DNA of 64,000 bases from Streptomyces sp. NBC_00704 (GTDB lineage Bacteria; Actinomycetota; Actinomycetes; Streptomycetales; Streptomycetaceae), in contig NZ_CP109000.1 of NCBI RefSeq assembly GCF_036226605.1, positions 4,708,501-4,772,500 of the forward strand, given 5' to 3'. The notes under the pieces were generated by a model that worked only from the letters and a program-made list of their open reading frames with translations, searched no databases and was not told the origin of the DNA. Made by a program: the position numbers and the translations under genes. Every line of letters begins with the position of its first letter. The stretch's first letter is position 1. Shown here one piece after another: positions 8,612 to 17,348 of this stretch.

Positions 8612-9811
8612 GTGACCGAGAAGGCCGACCTTCAGTCCGTCCTCGACCGTGCCGCCGCCGGTGGGCGGATCACTCCGGAGGAGGCGCTCGACCTCTACCG
8701 CGACGCGCCCCTGCACGCGCTCGGCGCCGCCGCCGACGCCGTGCGCCGCCGGCTGTACGCGGGAACCGAGCACATCGCCACGTACATCATCGAGCGGAAC
8801 ATCAACTACACGAACGTGTGCGTCACGGCGTGCAAGTTCTGCGCCTTCTACGCGGCCCCCAAGGACACCGCCAAGGGCTGGTCGCGCGACCTCGACGACA
8901 TCCTGCGCCGCTGCGCCGAGACCGTCGAACTGGGCGGCACCCAGATCATGTTCCAGGGCGGCCACCACCCGGACTACGGCGTCGAGTACTACGAGAGGCA
9001 CTTCGCGGCCATCAAGGAGGCGTTCCCCCAGCTGGTGATCCACTCGCTGGGCGCGTCCGAGGTCGAGCACATGGCGCGGATCTCCAAGGTGACGGTCGAG
9101 GAGGCCATCACCCGGATCCACGCGGCGGGTCTGGACTCGTTCGCGGGCGCCGGCGCCGAACTGCTCCCCGCGCGTCCGCGCAAGGCCATCGCGCCGCTCA
9201 AGGAGTCCGGCGAGCGCTGGCTGGAGATCATGGAGATCGCGCACGGGCTGGGCGTCGAGTCGACGTCCACGATGCTGATGGGCACCGGCGAGACCAACGC
9301 CGAGCGCATCGAGCACCTGCGGATGATCCGGGACGTCCAGGACCGCACGGGCGGCTTCCGGGCCTTCATCCCGTACACGTACCAGCCCGAGAACAACCAC
9401 CTGAAGGGCCGCACCCAGGCGACCCTCTTCGAGTACCTGCGGATGATCGCGATCGCCCGCCTGTTCCTCGACAACGTCCGCCACATCCAGGGCTCCTGGC
9501 TGACGACGGGCAAGGAGGTCGGCCAGCTCTCCCTGCACTACGGCGCGGACGACCTCGGCTCGATCATGCTGGAGGAGAACGTCGTCTCCTCGGCGGGCGC
9601 CAAGCACCGCTCCAACCGCATGGAGATCATCGACCTGATCCGCAAGGCGGGCCGGGTGCCGGCGCAGCGCGCGACGACCTACGAGCACCTCGTCGTCCAC
9701 GACGACCCGGCGAACGACCCGGTCGACGAGCGGGTCATGTCCCACATCTCGTCGACGGCGATCGCGGGCGGCACGGCCCACCCCGAGCTGAAGCTGCTGG
9801 CGTCCAACTAG
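8612..9811 (+). CDS. mqnC: Cyclic dehypoxanthinyl futalosine synthase MqnC (radical SAM)
   Basis: MqnC cyclises dehypoxanthine futalosine in the third step of the futalosine pathway, using a 5'-deoxyadenosyl radical. The 399-residue protein carries the radical-SAM cluster motif CVTACKFC (Cys70, Cys74, Cys77). Other recognisable stretches are NINYTNVC just before it and GGTQIMFQGGHHP near residue 108. The GTG at 8612 is chosen because AAAGGGA lies 8 bases upstream; the frame itself is open much further. A small amidohydrolase-like gene starts only 7 bases after its stop codon, so the two are probably translated together. Confidence 0.96.
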   Translation: MTEKADLQSVLDRAAAGGRITPEEALDLYRDAPLHALGAAADAVRRRLYAGTEHIATYIIERNINYTNVCVTACKFCAFYAAPKDTAKGWSRDLDDILRRCAETVELGGTQIMFQGGHHPDYGVEYYERHFAAIKEAFPQLVIHSLGASEVEHMARISKVTVEEAITRIHAAGLDSFAGAGAELLPARPRKAIAPLKESGERWLEIMEIAHGLGVESTSTMLMGTGETNAERIEHLRMIRDVQDRTGGFRAFIPYTYQPENNHLKGRTQATLFEYLRMIAIARLFLDNVRHIQGSWLTTGKEVGQLSLHYGADDLGSIMLEENVVSSAGAKHRSNRMEIIDLIRKAGRVPAQRATTYEHLVVHDDPANDPVDERVMSHISSTAIAGGTAHPELKLLASN

Positions 9812-9818
9812 CCGCCGC

Positions 9819-10424
9819 ATGCTGACCGTTCACGAGGATTCCCGGGGCCGGGCGCTCGCCGTCGAGGGCGCCTGGATCGCCGGCGCCGGGTCGCGGGACG
9901 AACTCCTCGCCGCCCACCCCGGCGCACGGGTGCGGACGTGGCCCGGCATCCTGACGCCGGGCCTGATCAACCTGCACGGCAACGAGCTGCTGGAGGAGGC
10001 GTACCACCCGGACCCGCGCGAGGCCGGCGAACTGGGCGTCGAACCGGTGACCGGGGACGCGCTGGCGGCGCTCGTCATGGACGACGCCCGCTGGAACGCG
10101 AGCGTCCGGCGGGGTGTGCAGCGCATGCTGGCGCACGGCACGGTCCGGGCGGCCTGCGAGGAACTGCGCAACCCCGTGGTGCGGGAGGCATTGAACCGCT
10201 CCGCGCTGGCGGGCACGGGACGGATCGGCCGGCCCGGTGGGACGCCCTCGCTCGACCCGTACGCCTCCGGGCTCCCGGTGGAGTTCGCCCGGCCGCGGGA
10301 GCGGCACTCCTCGGCCCGCTTCGCGGTGTTCGACGTCCGGGACGAGGCCGAACTCGCGGAGCGCGGCGCGAGCACCTGCGTGGCCACGGTGGCGGAGGGC
10401 CGCCTCGTCTACAGACGCCGGTAG
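9819..10424 (+). CDS. Amidohydrolase-like (imidazolonepropionase-like) small protein coupled to mqnC
   Basis: A 201-residue protein starting 7 bases after mqnC. Its first part resembles the composite beta-domain and first strand of amidohydrolases such as imidazolonepropionase: RTWPGILTPGLINLHGNELLEE near residues 41-64. The usual metal-binding HxH is not there; the sequence reads LHGN. The normal length of such enzymes is about 400 residues, and the barrel's later metal ligands are not seen. It could therefore be a degenerate relative kept for a structural or regulatory role. Linkage suggests a job connected with futalosine or menaquinone metabolism, but that is inference. Codon use matches neighbours. 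Confidence 0.75.
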   Translation: MLTVHEDSRGRALAVEGAWIAGAGSRDELLAAHPGARVRTWPGILTPGLINLHGNELLEEAYHPDPREAGELGVEPVTGDALAALVMDDARWNASVRRGVQRMLAHGTVRAACEELRNPVVREALNRSALAGTGRIGRPGGTPSLDPYASGLPVEFARPRERHSSARFAVFDVRDEAELAERGASTCVATVAEGRLVYRRR

Positions 10425-10509
10425 GGCCTCCGGTTGTCCGGCGATCCGGCGATCGGGCGATCCGGTGGGGCTGCGGGACTGCGGGCGGCGGTGCTTCGCG
10501 GGCGGGGCG

Positions 10510-11592
10510 TCACTTCGAGAACGCCTGCGCGAACGCGCCCGGACTCTGCTTCACCCCGCTGCAGTTCGTCAGGGCGTCGTCCTTCGCCGAGTCGGCCGCC
10601 GAGCACTGCCGGTCGCGGAACGTCGACCACATGGAGACCCAGGAGATCCCCTTCCGCACGGCGAACGCCCGTACCTGTGCCGCGTCGGCCAGCGAGAACG
10701 TCTCGCCCGCGACGTCGTTCGTGCCGATCATCGACGTGAGCGCCATGCCCTTCCACGCGTCGGCGTCCGTCGTGCCGAACACCTTCCGCAACTGGGCCTG
10801 GGCCGCCGTCGCCGAGGCGATCGCGTACCCGCCCATGTCGGCGGCGTACGACTCGCCGTAGTTCATCGTCATGAGGTTGACGGTGGCGACCTGCACGTCG
10901 TACTTGTTCGCGGACGCCAGCAGCGCGAGGCCGTCGGCGTCCAGTCCGGACGGCATCACCGGGAGCGTGAAGGAGACCTCCAGGTCCGGGCGTTCCTTCT
11001 GGAGCGCGGCGATCGCCCGGGAGCGCAGGTCCACCGAGTCGGCGTCGGTCAGCTCGTCGCCCTCGACGTCGAAGTCGGCCTGGGCGGAGCCCGCCGCGTC
11101 GAGCGCCTGGCCGTAGGCCCTCGCCAGCGCGGAGACGCTGTCGCAGGAGGCCGCCAGCTCGGCGCCGGAGGCGCCGCCGAAGGAGACGCGCGCCGTGGCG
11201 CCCGTCTTCGTCAGCTTCGAGACGCGGGAGGTCACGACCGGGTCGCCGATGGCGTTCACGCCGTTCCACGTCGGGGTGCAGGCGCTGCCGCGCGAGATGA
11301 CGAACGCCAGGTTGTACGCCGTCGGCGAGCCGGCCGAGTCGGTGTCCGAGGCCTCCGCCGCGCTCACGTAGGGCGCGTAGGAGGTGCCCGCGGCGGTGGC
11401 CGGCGACGTGGACCCGTCGCCGGGTGAGGGACTGGCGGAACCGCTGCCGCCGGTCCGCCCGGCGGCCGGGGGCGCCGCGTCCGACGTGGCGCCGGATTCC
11501 GCGGAGCATCCCGTGACGGCCAGGGCGAACAGGCAGACCACCCCGGCCGTCGGCATCAGGAAACTCCTCATTGCGTACGCACCCGCTCTCAT
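10510..11592 (-). CDS. Secreted GH18 (chitinase-like) lipoprotein
   Basis: A 360-residue exported protein. The signal peptide ends in a lipobox AVTGC with Cys29 as the lipidation site, followed by a Ser/Gly/Ala/Thr-rich spacer. The catalytic domain carries ADFDVEGDE near residue 172, matching the DxxDxDxE motif of glycoside hydrolase family 18, and YNLAFVISRG and MTMNYG fit the barrel strands. It probably binds or cleaves a GlcNAc-type polymer at the cell surface. The start at 11592 has GGGGA 8 bases upstream; the ATG at 11571 (MRSFLMPTAG) is an equally sensible signal-peptide start. It is divergent from the polysaccharide operon at 11879, suggestive of a related role. Confidence 0.85.
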   Translation of the reverse strand: MRAGAYAMRSFLMPTAGVVCLFALAVTGCSAESGATSDAAPPAAGRTGGSGSASPSPGDGSTSPATAAGTSYAPYVSAAEASDTDSAGSPTAYNLAFVISRGSACTPTWNGVNAIGDPVVTSRVSKLTKTGATARVSFGGASGAELAASCDSVSALARAYGQALDAAGSAQADFDVEGDELTDADSVDLRSRAIAALQKERPDLEVSFTLPVMPSGLDADGLALLASANKYDVQVATVNLMTMNYGESYAADMGGYAIASATAAQAQLRKVFGTTDADAWKGMALTSMIGTNDVAGETFSLADAAQVRAFAVRKGISWVSMWSTFRDRQCSAADSAKDDALTNCSGVKQSPGAFAQAFSK

Positions 11593-11844
11593 GGATTCTG
11601 TCCCCGCCGGGAACAATGCCTGCTCCCGAAAGGGAAATGTCTCACAAGCGGGCGGTCCGCGAGGGAACAGCGGGCACGCGGTCGGTTCATGGACGCAAGC
11701 GAGCAAAAGGCGACAACTGACCGTACGAAAAAGGGCAATCACCCCTCACGTAGGGGATGGACGGGGCGCGGGATTTCCCCCGGACTCTCAGGCGGAGGAC
11801 AGGTTCGGGCGTTTCTCATCGGCCTTTCACAAGCAGCACAGAGT

Positions 11845-11871
11845 TTGCACCGCATAAAGGCTCCCTAACAT
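11845..11871 (+). promoter_or_regulatory. Possible promoter of the polysaccharide operon
   Basis: TTGCAC (11845-11850) and TAACAT (11866-11871) are 15 bases apart, a short but possible spacing. The start codon of the first operon gene follows 7 bases later, so the transcript would be leaderless or nearly so. Confidence 0.35.
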
Positions 11872-11878
11872 CCGGGGA

Positions 11879-12325
11879 ATGCAATCCGAGCCTGTCATCG
11901 AAAGCCGTGCCGCCGCTCGCGGCAGCCGTCGCGGCCGCAAACGTGACGACGCCTGCGCCGAGGGGCCCGTGTTCGTCGACACCTCCGGACGCCGATCGAA
12001 GCTGCTGCGCCGGATCGGCCTCCTGCTGGGCGTGGGCTGTCTCGCCTACGCGACCGTCCTCGGCGCCGCGTTCATGGGCTGGGGCACCTCGCTGACCCCG
12101 TCCTCGCTGCTGCCGTTCGGCGACGGGGGCCGGCGTGGCGCCCAGGACTCGGGACCCGGCGGCGTCCGGCCGCAGGGCGGCGCCGGCACCCCGCCCGCCC
12201 GTCCCACCGGCGCCCCGCCCGAGGGCGCCGCCACCGGCGAGCCGCCCGGCCCGGCCGCGACCGAGACCGCCGCGATCACGACCGAGACCGCCGCGACCGC
12301 GACCGCCGCCGCGGTCGCCGACTGA
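11879..12325 (+). CDS. Small membrane protein opening the polysaccharide operon
   Basis: Not recognised by family. 148 residues: a basic N-terminus rich in Arg, one hydrophobic helix at about residues 43-65 (RIGLLLGVGCLAYATVLGAA), then a long disordered tail rich in Gly, Pro, Ala and Thr, ending in imperfect TETAAITTETAA repeats. It is probably anchored in the membrane with the tail outside. It lies 19 bases before the deacetylase-synthase gene and would be its first operon partner. By position it recalls the small membrane partner of GT2 synthases (for example IcaD or PgaD), but no sequence similarity to those is visible. Confidence 0.7.
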   Translation: MQSEPVIESRAAARGSRRGRKRDDACAEGPVFVDTSGRRSKLLRRIGLLLGVGCLAYATVLGAAFMGWGTSLTPSSLLPFGDGGRRGAQDSGPGGVRPQGGAGTPPARPTGAPPEGAATGEPPGPAATETAAITTETAATATAAAVAD

Positions 12326-12344
12326 CCGGAGCACCGCCACTTCC

Positions 12345-14597
12345 ATGACGACCACCACCTCCCGCGGCCGCGGCCGTGGCCGCCGCCGCGCCCCGACCCG
12401 CATCGAACGGGCGGCGGGCAGGGCCGCCGCGCTGCAGAAGCCGCGCGTCATCCTCGCCCTGCTGCTCCTGCTCGCGCTCACCAGCGTGATGCTCCTCGAC
12501 GGCTATCTGCGCGCCGAGGTCGGCGGCGACCAGCGCGTGCGCACCGGGGCCAGTGCCGGCGACGTCCCCGACGAGGTCCTCGACGGCGGCCCCGTCCTGA
12601 CGTTCCGGGGCGGCCGGGCCACCACCGTCTCGGTGCCGGACAAGACGATCGCGCTGACCTTCGACGACGGCCCGAACCCGACCTGGACCCCCCAGGTGCT
12701 GCGGATCCTGCGCGAGTACGACGTGCCCGGCACGTTCTTCCTGGTCGGCTCGATGGTCTCGCGGTACCCGGACATCGTCGCGGACATGGTCCGGCAGGGC
12801 GAGGAGGTGGGCATCCACACCTTCACCCACGTCGACCTCTCCTACCAGTCGTCCGCCCGCGTCCGGCGCGAGATGACGCAGACCCAGCTGGCGTTGGCCG
12901 GAGCGGCCGGCATCACGACGACGCTGTTCCGCGCCCCGTACTCCTCCGAGACCGACGCCATCGACGACTACAGCTGGCCGGTCTACAAGGAACTCGGCGA
13001 GGACGGCTACACCAGCGTCTTCGTCGACACCGACAGCGACGACTGGAAGCGGCCGGGCGTCTCGAAGATCGTCCAGTGGGCCACTCCGGCCGACGGCAAG
13101 GGCGCGTCGGTGCTCTTCCATGACGCGGGCGGCGAACGCTCGCAGACGATCGAAGCCCTGCCCGCCTACATCAAGAAGATGAAGGCCGCGGGCTACACGT
13201 TCACCACCATCAGCGGGGTACTCCAGCAGCAGGACACCGCGGCCGGCGACGCCCCGGGCACGGCGGCGGGGCAGCGGGCGGGCGGCTTGCAGGCCGCCCA
13301 CCGCAGGGCCAGCGGCGTCACCCTGTACGAGGGCAAGGCCCTCGTCGCCGCCGTCGCCGTCGCCGAGTGGACCGTTCCGGCGCTGTCCGTGGGGCTGATG
13401 GTCGTCGGCGTGGCCGTCATGGGCCGCTTCGCGATGATGCTGCTCCTGGCCCGTCGCCACTTCCGGCAGCGCAACAGACGCCGGTTCGCCTGGGGAGCCG
13501 AGGTCACCCGGCCGGTGAGCGTGATCGTCCCGGCGTACAACGAGAAGGAGTGCATCGCCAACACCCTGAAGTCGCTGGCGGGGAGCACCCACCCGATCGA
13601 GGTCGTCGTCGTGGACGACGGCTCGACCGACGGCACGTCCGAGATCGCCCGCGAGGCGGCGCGGTCCCTCGGCATGACCGACGTGCGCGTCATCCGCCAG
13701 GACAACGCCGGCAAGCCCGCCGCCCTCAACAACGGCGTCCGCGCCGCCCGTCACGACATCGTCGTGATGATGGACGGCGACACGGTCTTCGAGCCGGACG
13801 CCGTGCACCAGCTGGTGCAGCCCTTCGCGGACCCGGAGGTCGGCGCGGTCGCGGGCAACGCGAAGGTCGGCAACCGCGACACGGTCATCGGCGCCTGGCA
13901 GCACATCGAGTACGTGATGGGCTTCAACCTCGACCGCCGCATGTACGACCTGCTGCGCTGCATGCCGACCATCCCCGGCGCGATCGGGGCGTTCCGCCGT
14001 GACGCCGTGCTGGAGGCCGGCGGCATGAGCGAGGACACCCTCGCCGAGGACACCGACATCACCATCGCCATGCACCGCGCGGGCCGGCGGGTCGTCTACC
14101 AGGAACACGCCAGGGCCTGGACGGAGGCGCCGGGCTCCCTGAAGCAGCTCTGGTCCCAGCGCTACCGCTGGTCCTACGGCACGATGCAGGCGTTGTGGAA
14201 GCACCGCGGGTGCCTGACGGACCGGGGGCCCTCGGGCCGCTTCGGCCGGGTGGGCATGCCGCTGGTGGTGCTCTTCCAGATCGTCACACCGCTCTTCGCC
14301 CCCCTCATCGACGTCTTCACCGCCTACTCGATGATCTTCATCGACTTCCGGGCGTCCCTGCTGGCCTGGCTGGCCGTCCTCGGCGTCCAACTGGTCTGCG
14401 CCGCCTACGCGTTCCGCCTGGACCGCGAGAAGTACCGCTACCTGCTGATGATGCCGCTCCAGCAGCTGGCCTACCGCCAGATGATGTACCTGGTCCTCAT
14501 CCACTCCTGCGTCACCGCCCTCACCGGCGGCCGGCTGCGCTGGCAGAAACTGAAGCGCACGGGCGAGGTCGGCACCCCGGCGGGAGCGACCCGGTGA
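12345..14597 (+). CDS. Bifunctional polysaccharide deacetylase (NodB) - GT2 glycosyltransferase
   Basis: A 750-residue fusion. A membrane helix lies at about residues 30-52. The NodB deacetylase domain follows with TFDDGP (about 105-110) and the metal motif GIHTFTH (about 155-161). A second membrane region is near 345-375. The family 2 processive glycosyltransferase domain then shows SVIVPAYNE (about 392), VVDDGSTDG (about 423), DGD (about 476), EDTD (about 567) and QRYRW (about 605), followed by C-terminal helices. The set (D, DxD, D, QxxRW) marks a processive beta-glycan synthase, and a deacetylase on the same chain points to a partly de-N-acetylated GlcNAc polymer. MatB of Streptomyces is a known bifunctional relative. 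The next gene overlaps its stop by 4 bases. Confidence 0.92.
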   Translation: MTTTTSRGRGRGRRRAPTRIERAAGRAAALQKPRVILALLLLLALTSVMLLDGYLRAEVGGDQRVRTGASAGDVPDEVLDGGPVLTFRGGRATTVSVPDKTIALTFDDGPNPTWTPQVLRILREYDVPGTFFLVGSMVSRYPDIVADMVRQGEEVGIHTFTHVDLSYQSSARVRREMTQTQLALAGAAGITTTLFRAPYSSETDAIDDYSWPVYKELGEDGYTSVFVDTDSDDWKRPGVSKIVQWATPADGKGASVLFHDAGGERSQTIEALPAYIKKMKAAGYTFTTISGVLQQQDTAAGDAPGTAAGQRAGGLQAAHRRASGVTLYEGKALVAAVAVAEWTVPALSVGLMVVGVAVMGRFAMMLLLARRHFRQRNRRRFAWGAEVTRPVSVIVPAYNEKECIANTLKSLAGSTHPIEVVVVDDGSTDGTSEIAREAARSLGMTDVRVIRQDNAGKPAALNNGVRAARHDIVVMMDGDTVFEPDAVHQLVQPFADPEVGAVAGNAKVGNRDTVIGAWQHIEYVMGFNLDRRMYDLLRCMPTIPGAIGAFRRDAVLEAGGMSEDTLAEDTDITIAMHRAGRRVVYQEHARAWTEAPGSLKQLWSQRYRWSYGTMQALWKHRGCLTDRGPSGRFGRVGMPLVVLFQIVTPLFAPLIDVFTAYSMIFIDFRASLLAWLAVLGVQLVCAAYAFRLDREKYRYLLMMPLQQLAYRQMMYLVLIHSCVTALTGGRLRWQKLKRTGEVGTPAGATR

Positions 14598-15706
14598 GCC
14601 GGGACCAGCAGGCGCAGGACACCCGGCCCGCCCGGCGGCACGCCCGCCGGCCGCAGCCCCCTGACAGTCAGGTCCCCCAGCGCGACCGCTACTTCGACAC
14701 CCTGCGCGCCCTCGCCCTGATCAGGGTCGTCGCCTATCACACCTTCGGCTGGGCCTGGGCGGGCATGGTCTTTCCCTCCATGGGGGTCATGTTCGCCCTG
14801 GCCGGAACCCTCATGGCGAAGTCCCTGGAGCGGCCGGCCGTGGGGGTGGTGCGCGGCCGCCTGCGCCGGCTCCTGCCGCCCTTCTGGTTCTGGGGCGTCT
14901 TCGTCGTCCTGGCGATGCTGGTGCACGGCTGGATACCGGGCTGGGACATCGTCTACTGGGTGGTGCCGCTGGGCGACCCGCCGGGCGACGCCTGGGCCGA
15001 GCAGGCCTGGGAGATCCTGTGGTACCTGCGGACCTACCTCTGGTTCGTCCTGCTCTCGCCGCTGCTGCTGCGCCTGTTCCGGCTCGCCCCCGCGCCCGTC
15101 CTGGCGCTCTCCCTCGCGCCCGTCCTGGTACTGGCCTTCCTACGGGCGGCCCCGGACGGCCGTGTCGGCACCGCGGTGTGGGACCTGTCGACGTACCTGT
15201 GCTGCTGGATGCTCGGCTTCGCACACCGCGACGGGATCCTGCGGCGCATGAGGCCCGCCCCGGTCGCCGTGGCGTCCCTGGCGGCGCTCGGCTTCGGCGG
15301 CTGGTACGCCTTCGCGCACCGGGCCGGAGCCGGAACCTACGACCTCGACGAGAACCCGCTCGCGCAGGCCTTCTGGTCGGCCGGCTTCGTCCTGCCGCTG
15401 ATGTGGGCGAAGACGTACTTCGGCATCGACTTCGCCGGGCTCGCCCGCCACCGGCGGGCGGACCGGATCGTGACCGTCTTCAACGCGCGCGCGGTCACGG
15501 TCTACCTGTGGCACGAGATCGCGCTGATCCTGGCCGTGCCGCTGATCGACCGGTTCTGGGACGTCCCCGCGTTCGAGACGTACCTGCCGCTGGACAGTCA
15601 GTGGTTCCTGTTCGGCGTGGGCTGGCTGCTGACCGGCGTCTTCGTGCTGCTGTGCGGGTGGGTCGAGGACGTCGCGGCACGGAAGGAACCGAGGCTCCTG
15701 CCGTGA
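14594..15706 (+). CDS. Acyltransferase 3 family membrane protein
   Basis: A 370-residue integral membrane acyltransferase with about ten hydrophobic helices. The family signature YFDTLRALALIRVVAYHTF lies near residues 32-51, with His49 as the likely catalytic residue. Such proteins acylate sugars of surface polymers, or export them. The GTG start overlaps the stop of the synthase gene (GTGA), so the two are translationally coupled. The combination of GT2 synthase, NodB deacetylase and acyltransferase 3 is that of the staphylococcal ica operon, where IcaC is in this family. The substrate is inferred from context only. Confidence 0.85.
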   Translation: MSRDQQAQDTRPARRHARRPQPPDSQVPQRDRYFDTLRALALIRVVAYHTFGWAWAGMVFPSMGVMFALAGTLMAKSLERPAVGVVRGRLRRLLPPFWFWGVFVVLAMLVHGWIPGWDIVYWVVPLGDPPGDAWAEQAWEILWYLRTYLWFVLLSPLLLRLFRLAPAPVLALSLAPVLVLAFLRAAPDGRVGTAVWDLSTYLCCWMLGFAHRDGILRRMRPAPVAVASLAALGFGGWYAFAHRAGAGTYDLDENPLAQAFWSAGFVLPLMWAKTYFGIDFAGLARHRRADRIVTVFNARAVTVYLWHEIALILAVPLIDRFWDVPAFETYLPLDSQWFLFGVGWLLTGVFVLLCGWVEDVAARKEPRLLP

Positions 15707-15726
15707 GCCGCCGGGGGCCGGGCTGC

Positions 15727-15732
15727 CACAAT
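15727..15732 (+). promoter_or_regulatory. -10 box of menG, probable leaderless start
   Basis: CACAAT lies exactly 6 bases before the GTG at 15739, so the transcript would begin at or next to the start codon. No Shine-Dalgarno sequence is seen. Confidence 0.4.
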
Positions 15733-15738
15733 GGGCGG

Positions 15739-16434
15739 GTGACCCGCGCCTCCCTGAACAAGCAGCCCAACGAAGTCGCCTCGATGTTCGACCGCGTGGC
15801 GGAACGGTACGACGTCACCAACGACGTGCTGTCCCTCGGCCAGGACCGCCGGTGGCGCAAGGAGGTCGCCAAGGCGGTCGACGCCCGGCCCGCGCAGAAG
15901 GTCCTGGACCTCGCGGCCGGCACGGCCACCTCGTCGCTCCCCTTCGCCCGGACCGGCGCCTACGTCGTCCCCTGCGACTTCTCGCTCGGGATGCTCCAGG
16001 TCGGCAAGCGCAAGCACACCTGGCTGCCGTTCACGGCCGGGGACGCGACCAGGCTGCCCTTCAAGGACGACACCTTCGACGCCGTCACCATCTCCTTCGG
16101 CCTGCGCAACGTGCAGGACTTCGACGCCGCGCTGCGCGAGATGCACCGGGTGACCAGGCCCGGCGGCCGGGTCGTCATCTGCGAGTTCTCGCACCCCGCC
16201 TGGGCGCCCTTCCGGACCGTCTACACCGAGTACCTGATGCGCGCCCTGCCGCCGGTCGCCCGCGCGGTCTCCTCCAACCCCGACGCCTACGTCTACCTCG
16301 CCGAGTCCATCCGCGCCTGGCCCGACCAGCCCGCCCTCGCCGGGCATCTGCGCAAGGCCGGCTGGTCGAAGGTCGCCTGGCGCAACCTGACCGGCGGCGT
16401 GGTCACCCTCCACCGGGGCTTCAAGGAAGCCTGA
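15739..16434 (+). CDS. menG: Demethylmenaquinone methyltransferase
   Basis: MenG (UbiE family) methylates demethylmenaquinone with SAM, the last step of menaquinone formation. The 231-residue protein begins LNKQPNEVASMFDRVAERYD, the family's usual N-terminus. It carries the SAM motif VLDLAAGTATSS near residue 54 and the UbiE signature ISFGLRNVQDF near residue 115, where RNV is invariant. The GTG at 15739 is preferred although the frame is open far upstream. It follows the acyltransferase by only 32 bases but appears to have its own -10 box. The gene ends in a strong hairpin. It acts with mqnA, mqnC and the polyprenyl synthase of this window. Confidence 0.95.
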   Translation: MTRASLNKQPNEVASMFDRVAERYDVTNDVLSLGQDRRWRKEVAKAVDARPAQKVLDLAAGTATSSLPFARTGAYVVPCDFSLGMLQVGKRKHTWLPFTAGDATRLPFKDDTFDAVTISFGLRNVQDFDAALREMHRVTRPGGRVVICEFSHPAWAPFRTVYTEYLMRALPPVARAVSSNPDAYVYLAESIRAWPDQPALAGHLRKAGWSKVAWRNLTGGVVTLHRGFKEA

Positions 16435-16437
16435 GCG

Positions 16438-16470
16438 GCCCGAGCGGGTCCCGCCCAGGGACCCTCGGGC
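16438..16470 (+). terminator. Hairpin terminator after menG
   Basis: Four bases after the stop codon, GCCCGA and GGGTCCC pair with GGGACCC and TCGGGC around a GCCCA loop, with a two-base bulge. There is no T-run, as is common in high-GC actinobacteria. Confidence 0.7.
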
Positions 16471-16744
16471 GGCCCCCGCCTTCTCCAGGTCCCGGCCGGG
16501 TCCCCTCCCGGCCGGGTCCCCTCCGGGTCAGTGCGGGATCGTCGCGAAGGGGTCTTGTACACGGTCCGGTTCGCGCCGGAGGCCGCTCCCGCCCGGTCCC
16601 GGCACGCGCGGTTCCCGCACGCCCGCGCCTCCGCCGCCCTCGCCCTCGCCCTCGCTTTTGGTCCCAGCGGTACGGGAAGGGCGACCGCCCCGCAGGCCGC
16701 CGGGAAGCGTCAGGCGTCGTCCTGTAGCCGACGGCCACTCAACG
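16471..16744. other. Non-coding spacer between menG and the GNAT gene
   Basis: No convincing gene. It holds a direct repeat of CCCGGCCGGGTCCCCT near 16492-16530 and otherwise featureless GC-rich sequence between convergent genes. Confidence 0.5.
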
Positions 16745-17251
16745 TCACAGGGCGAGGCGGTAGCAGTGCCCCTCCCGCTCGGGTTCGGGGGTCGTGAAGA
16801 CCTCCGCGAGCCGCATGCCCAGCCGCCGCGCGACGGCGATCGACCGCTCGTTGCGCGCGTCGACCATCGCCACCACCCCCGGCGCCCCCGCCGCCCGAAC
16901 CCGCTCCAGGGCCATCCGCGCCGCCGCGGTCACATACCCGTGCCCCCAGTGCGGCCGCCCGAGCCGCCATCCGATCTCGATCTCGCCCCGCGGGCCCCAC
17001 TCCCAGGGCCACGGCTGGGCGCCGGTGAAGCCGACCACCCGGTCGTCGCGGTCCAGCACCGTCCACAGGCAGAAGCCGCGTTCGGCGTCGTGCCGGCGCT
17101 GGCGGGCGGTGAGCTCCTCGTAGACCGACAGCTCGGCGGACCTGCCTCCGTGGAACTCCATGACCTCCGGGTCGTCGAAGACCCGGTGCCAGGCGACCGC
17201 GTCCTCGTCCGTCGGAACGCGCAGCCGTACTGCGGGCAGAGCTCGGTTCAC
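16745..17251 (-). CDS. GNAT family N-acetyltransferase (RimJ/RimL-like)
   Basis: A 168-residue acetyltransferase using acetyl-CoA. The central core VVGFTGAQPW and IEIGWRLGRPHWGHGYVTAA contains the acetyl-CoA pyrophosphate-binding loop of the RimJ/RimL type, and NERSIAVARRLGM is the usual C-terminal helix. Such enzymes modify protein N-termini or small amines; the substrate is unknown. The GTG start at 17251 is chosen because AAGGG lies about 8 bases upstream and the longer frame would run into the divergent gene at 17349. The 97-base gap between the two genes must contain both promoters. Confidence 0.88.
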   Translation of the reverse strand: MNRALPAVRLRVPTDEDAVAWHRVFDDPEVMEFHGGRSAELSVYEELTARQRRHDAERGFCLWTVLDRDDRVVGFTGAQPWPWEWGPRGEIEIGWRLGRPHWGHGYVTAAARMALERVRAAGAPGVVAMVDARNERSIAVARRLGMRLAEVFTTPEPEREGHCYRLAL

Positions 17252-17348
17252 GGGGCAGCCCTTCAGCCAGGTGATCAATTCTGCTGAATAGACTGCCCGT
17301 GTCCAGTGCCGGTCGGCACGCAGATTCCGAACTTGGGGAGATCCCGCC

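Noticed and set aside
16531..16797. 88-codon plus-strand frame
   Set aside because: No ribosome site or recognisable sequence, and it overlaps the convergent GNAT gene.
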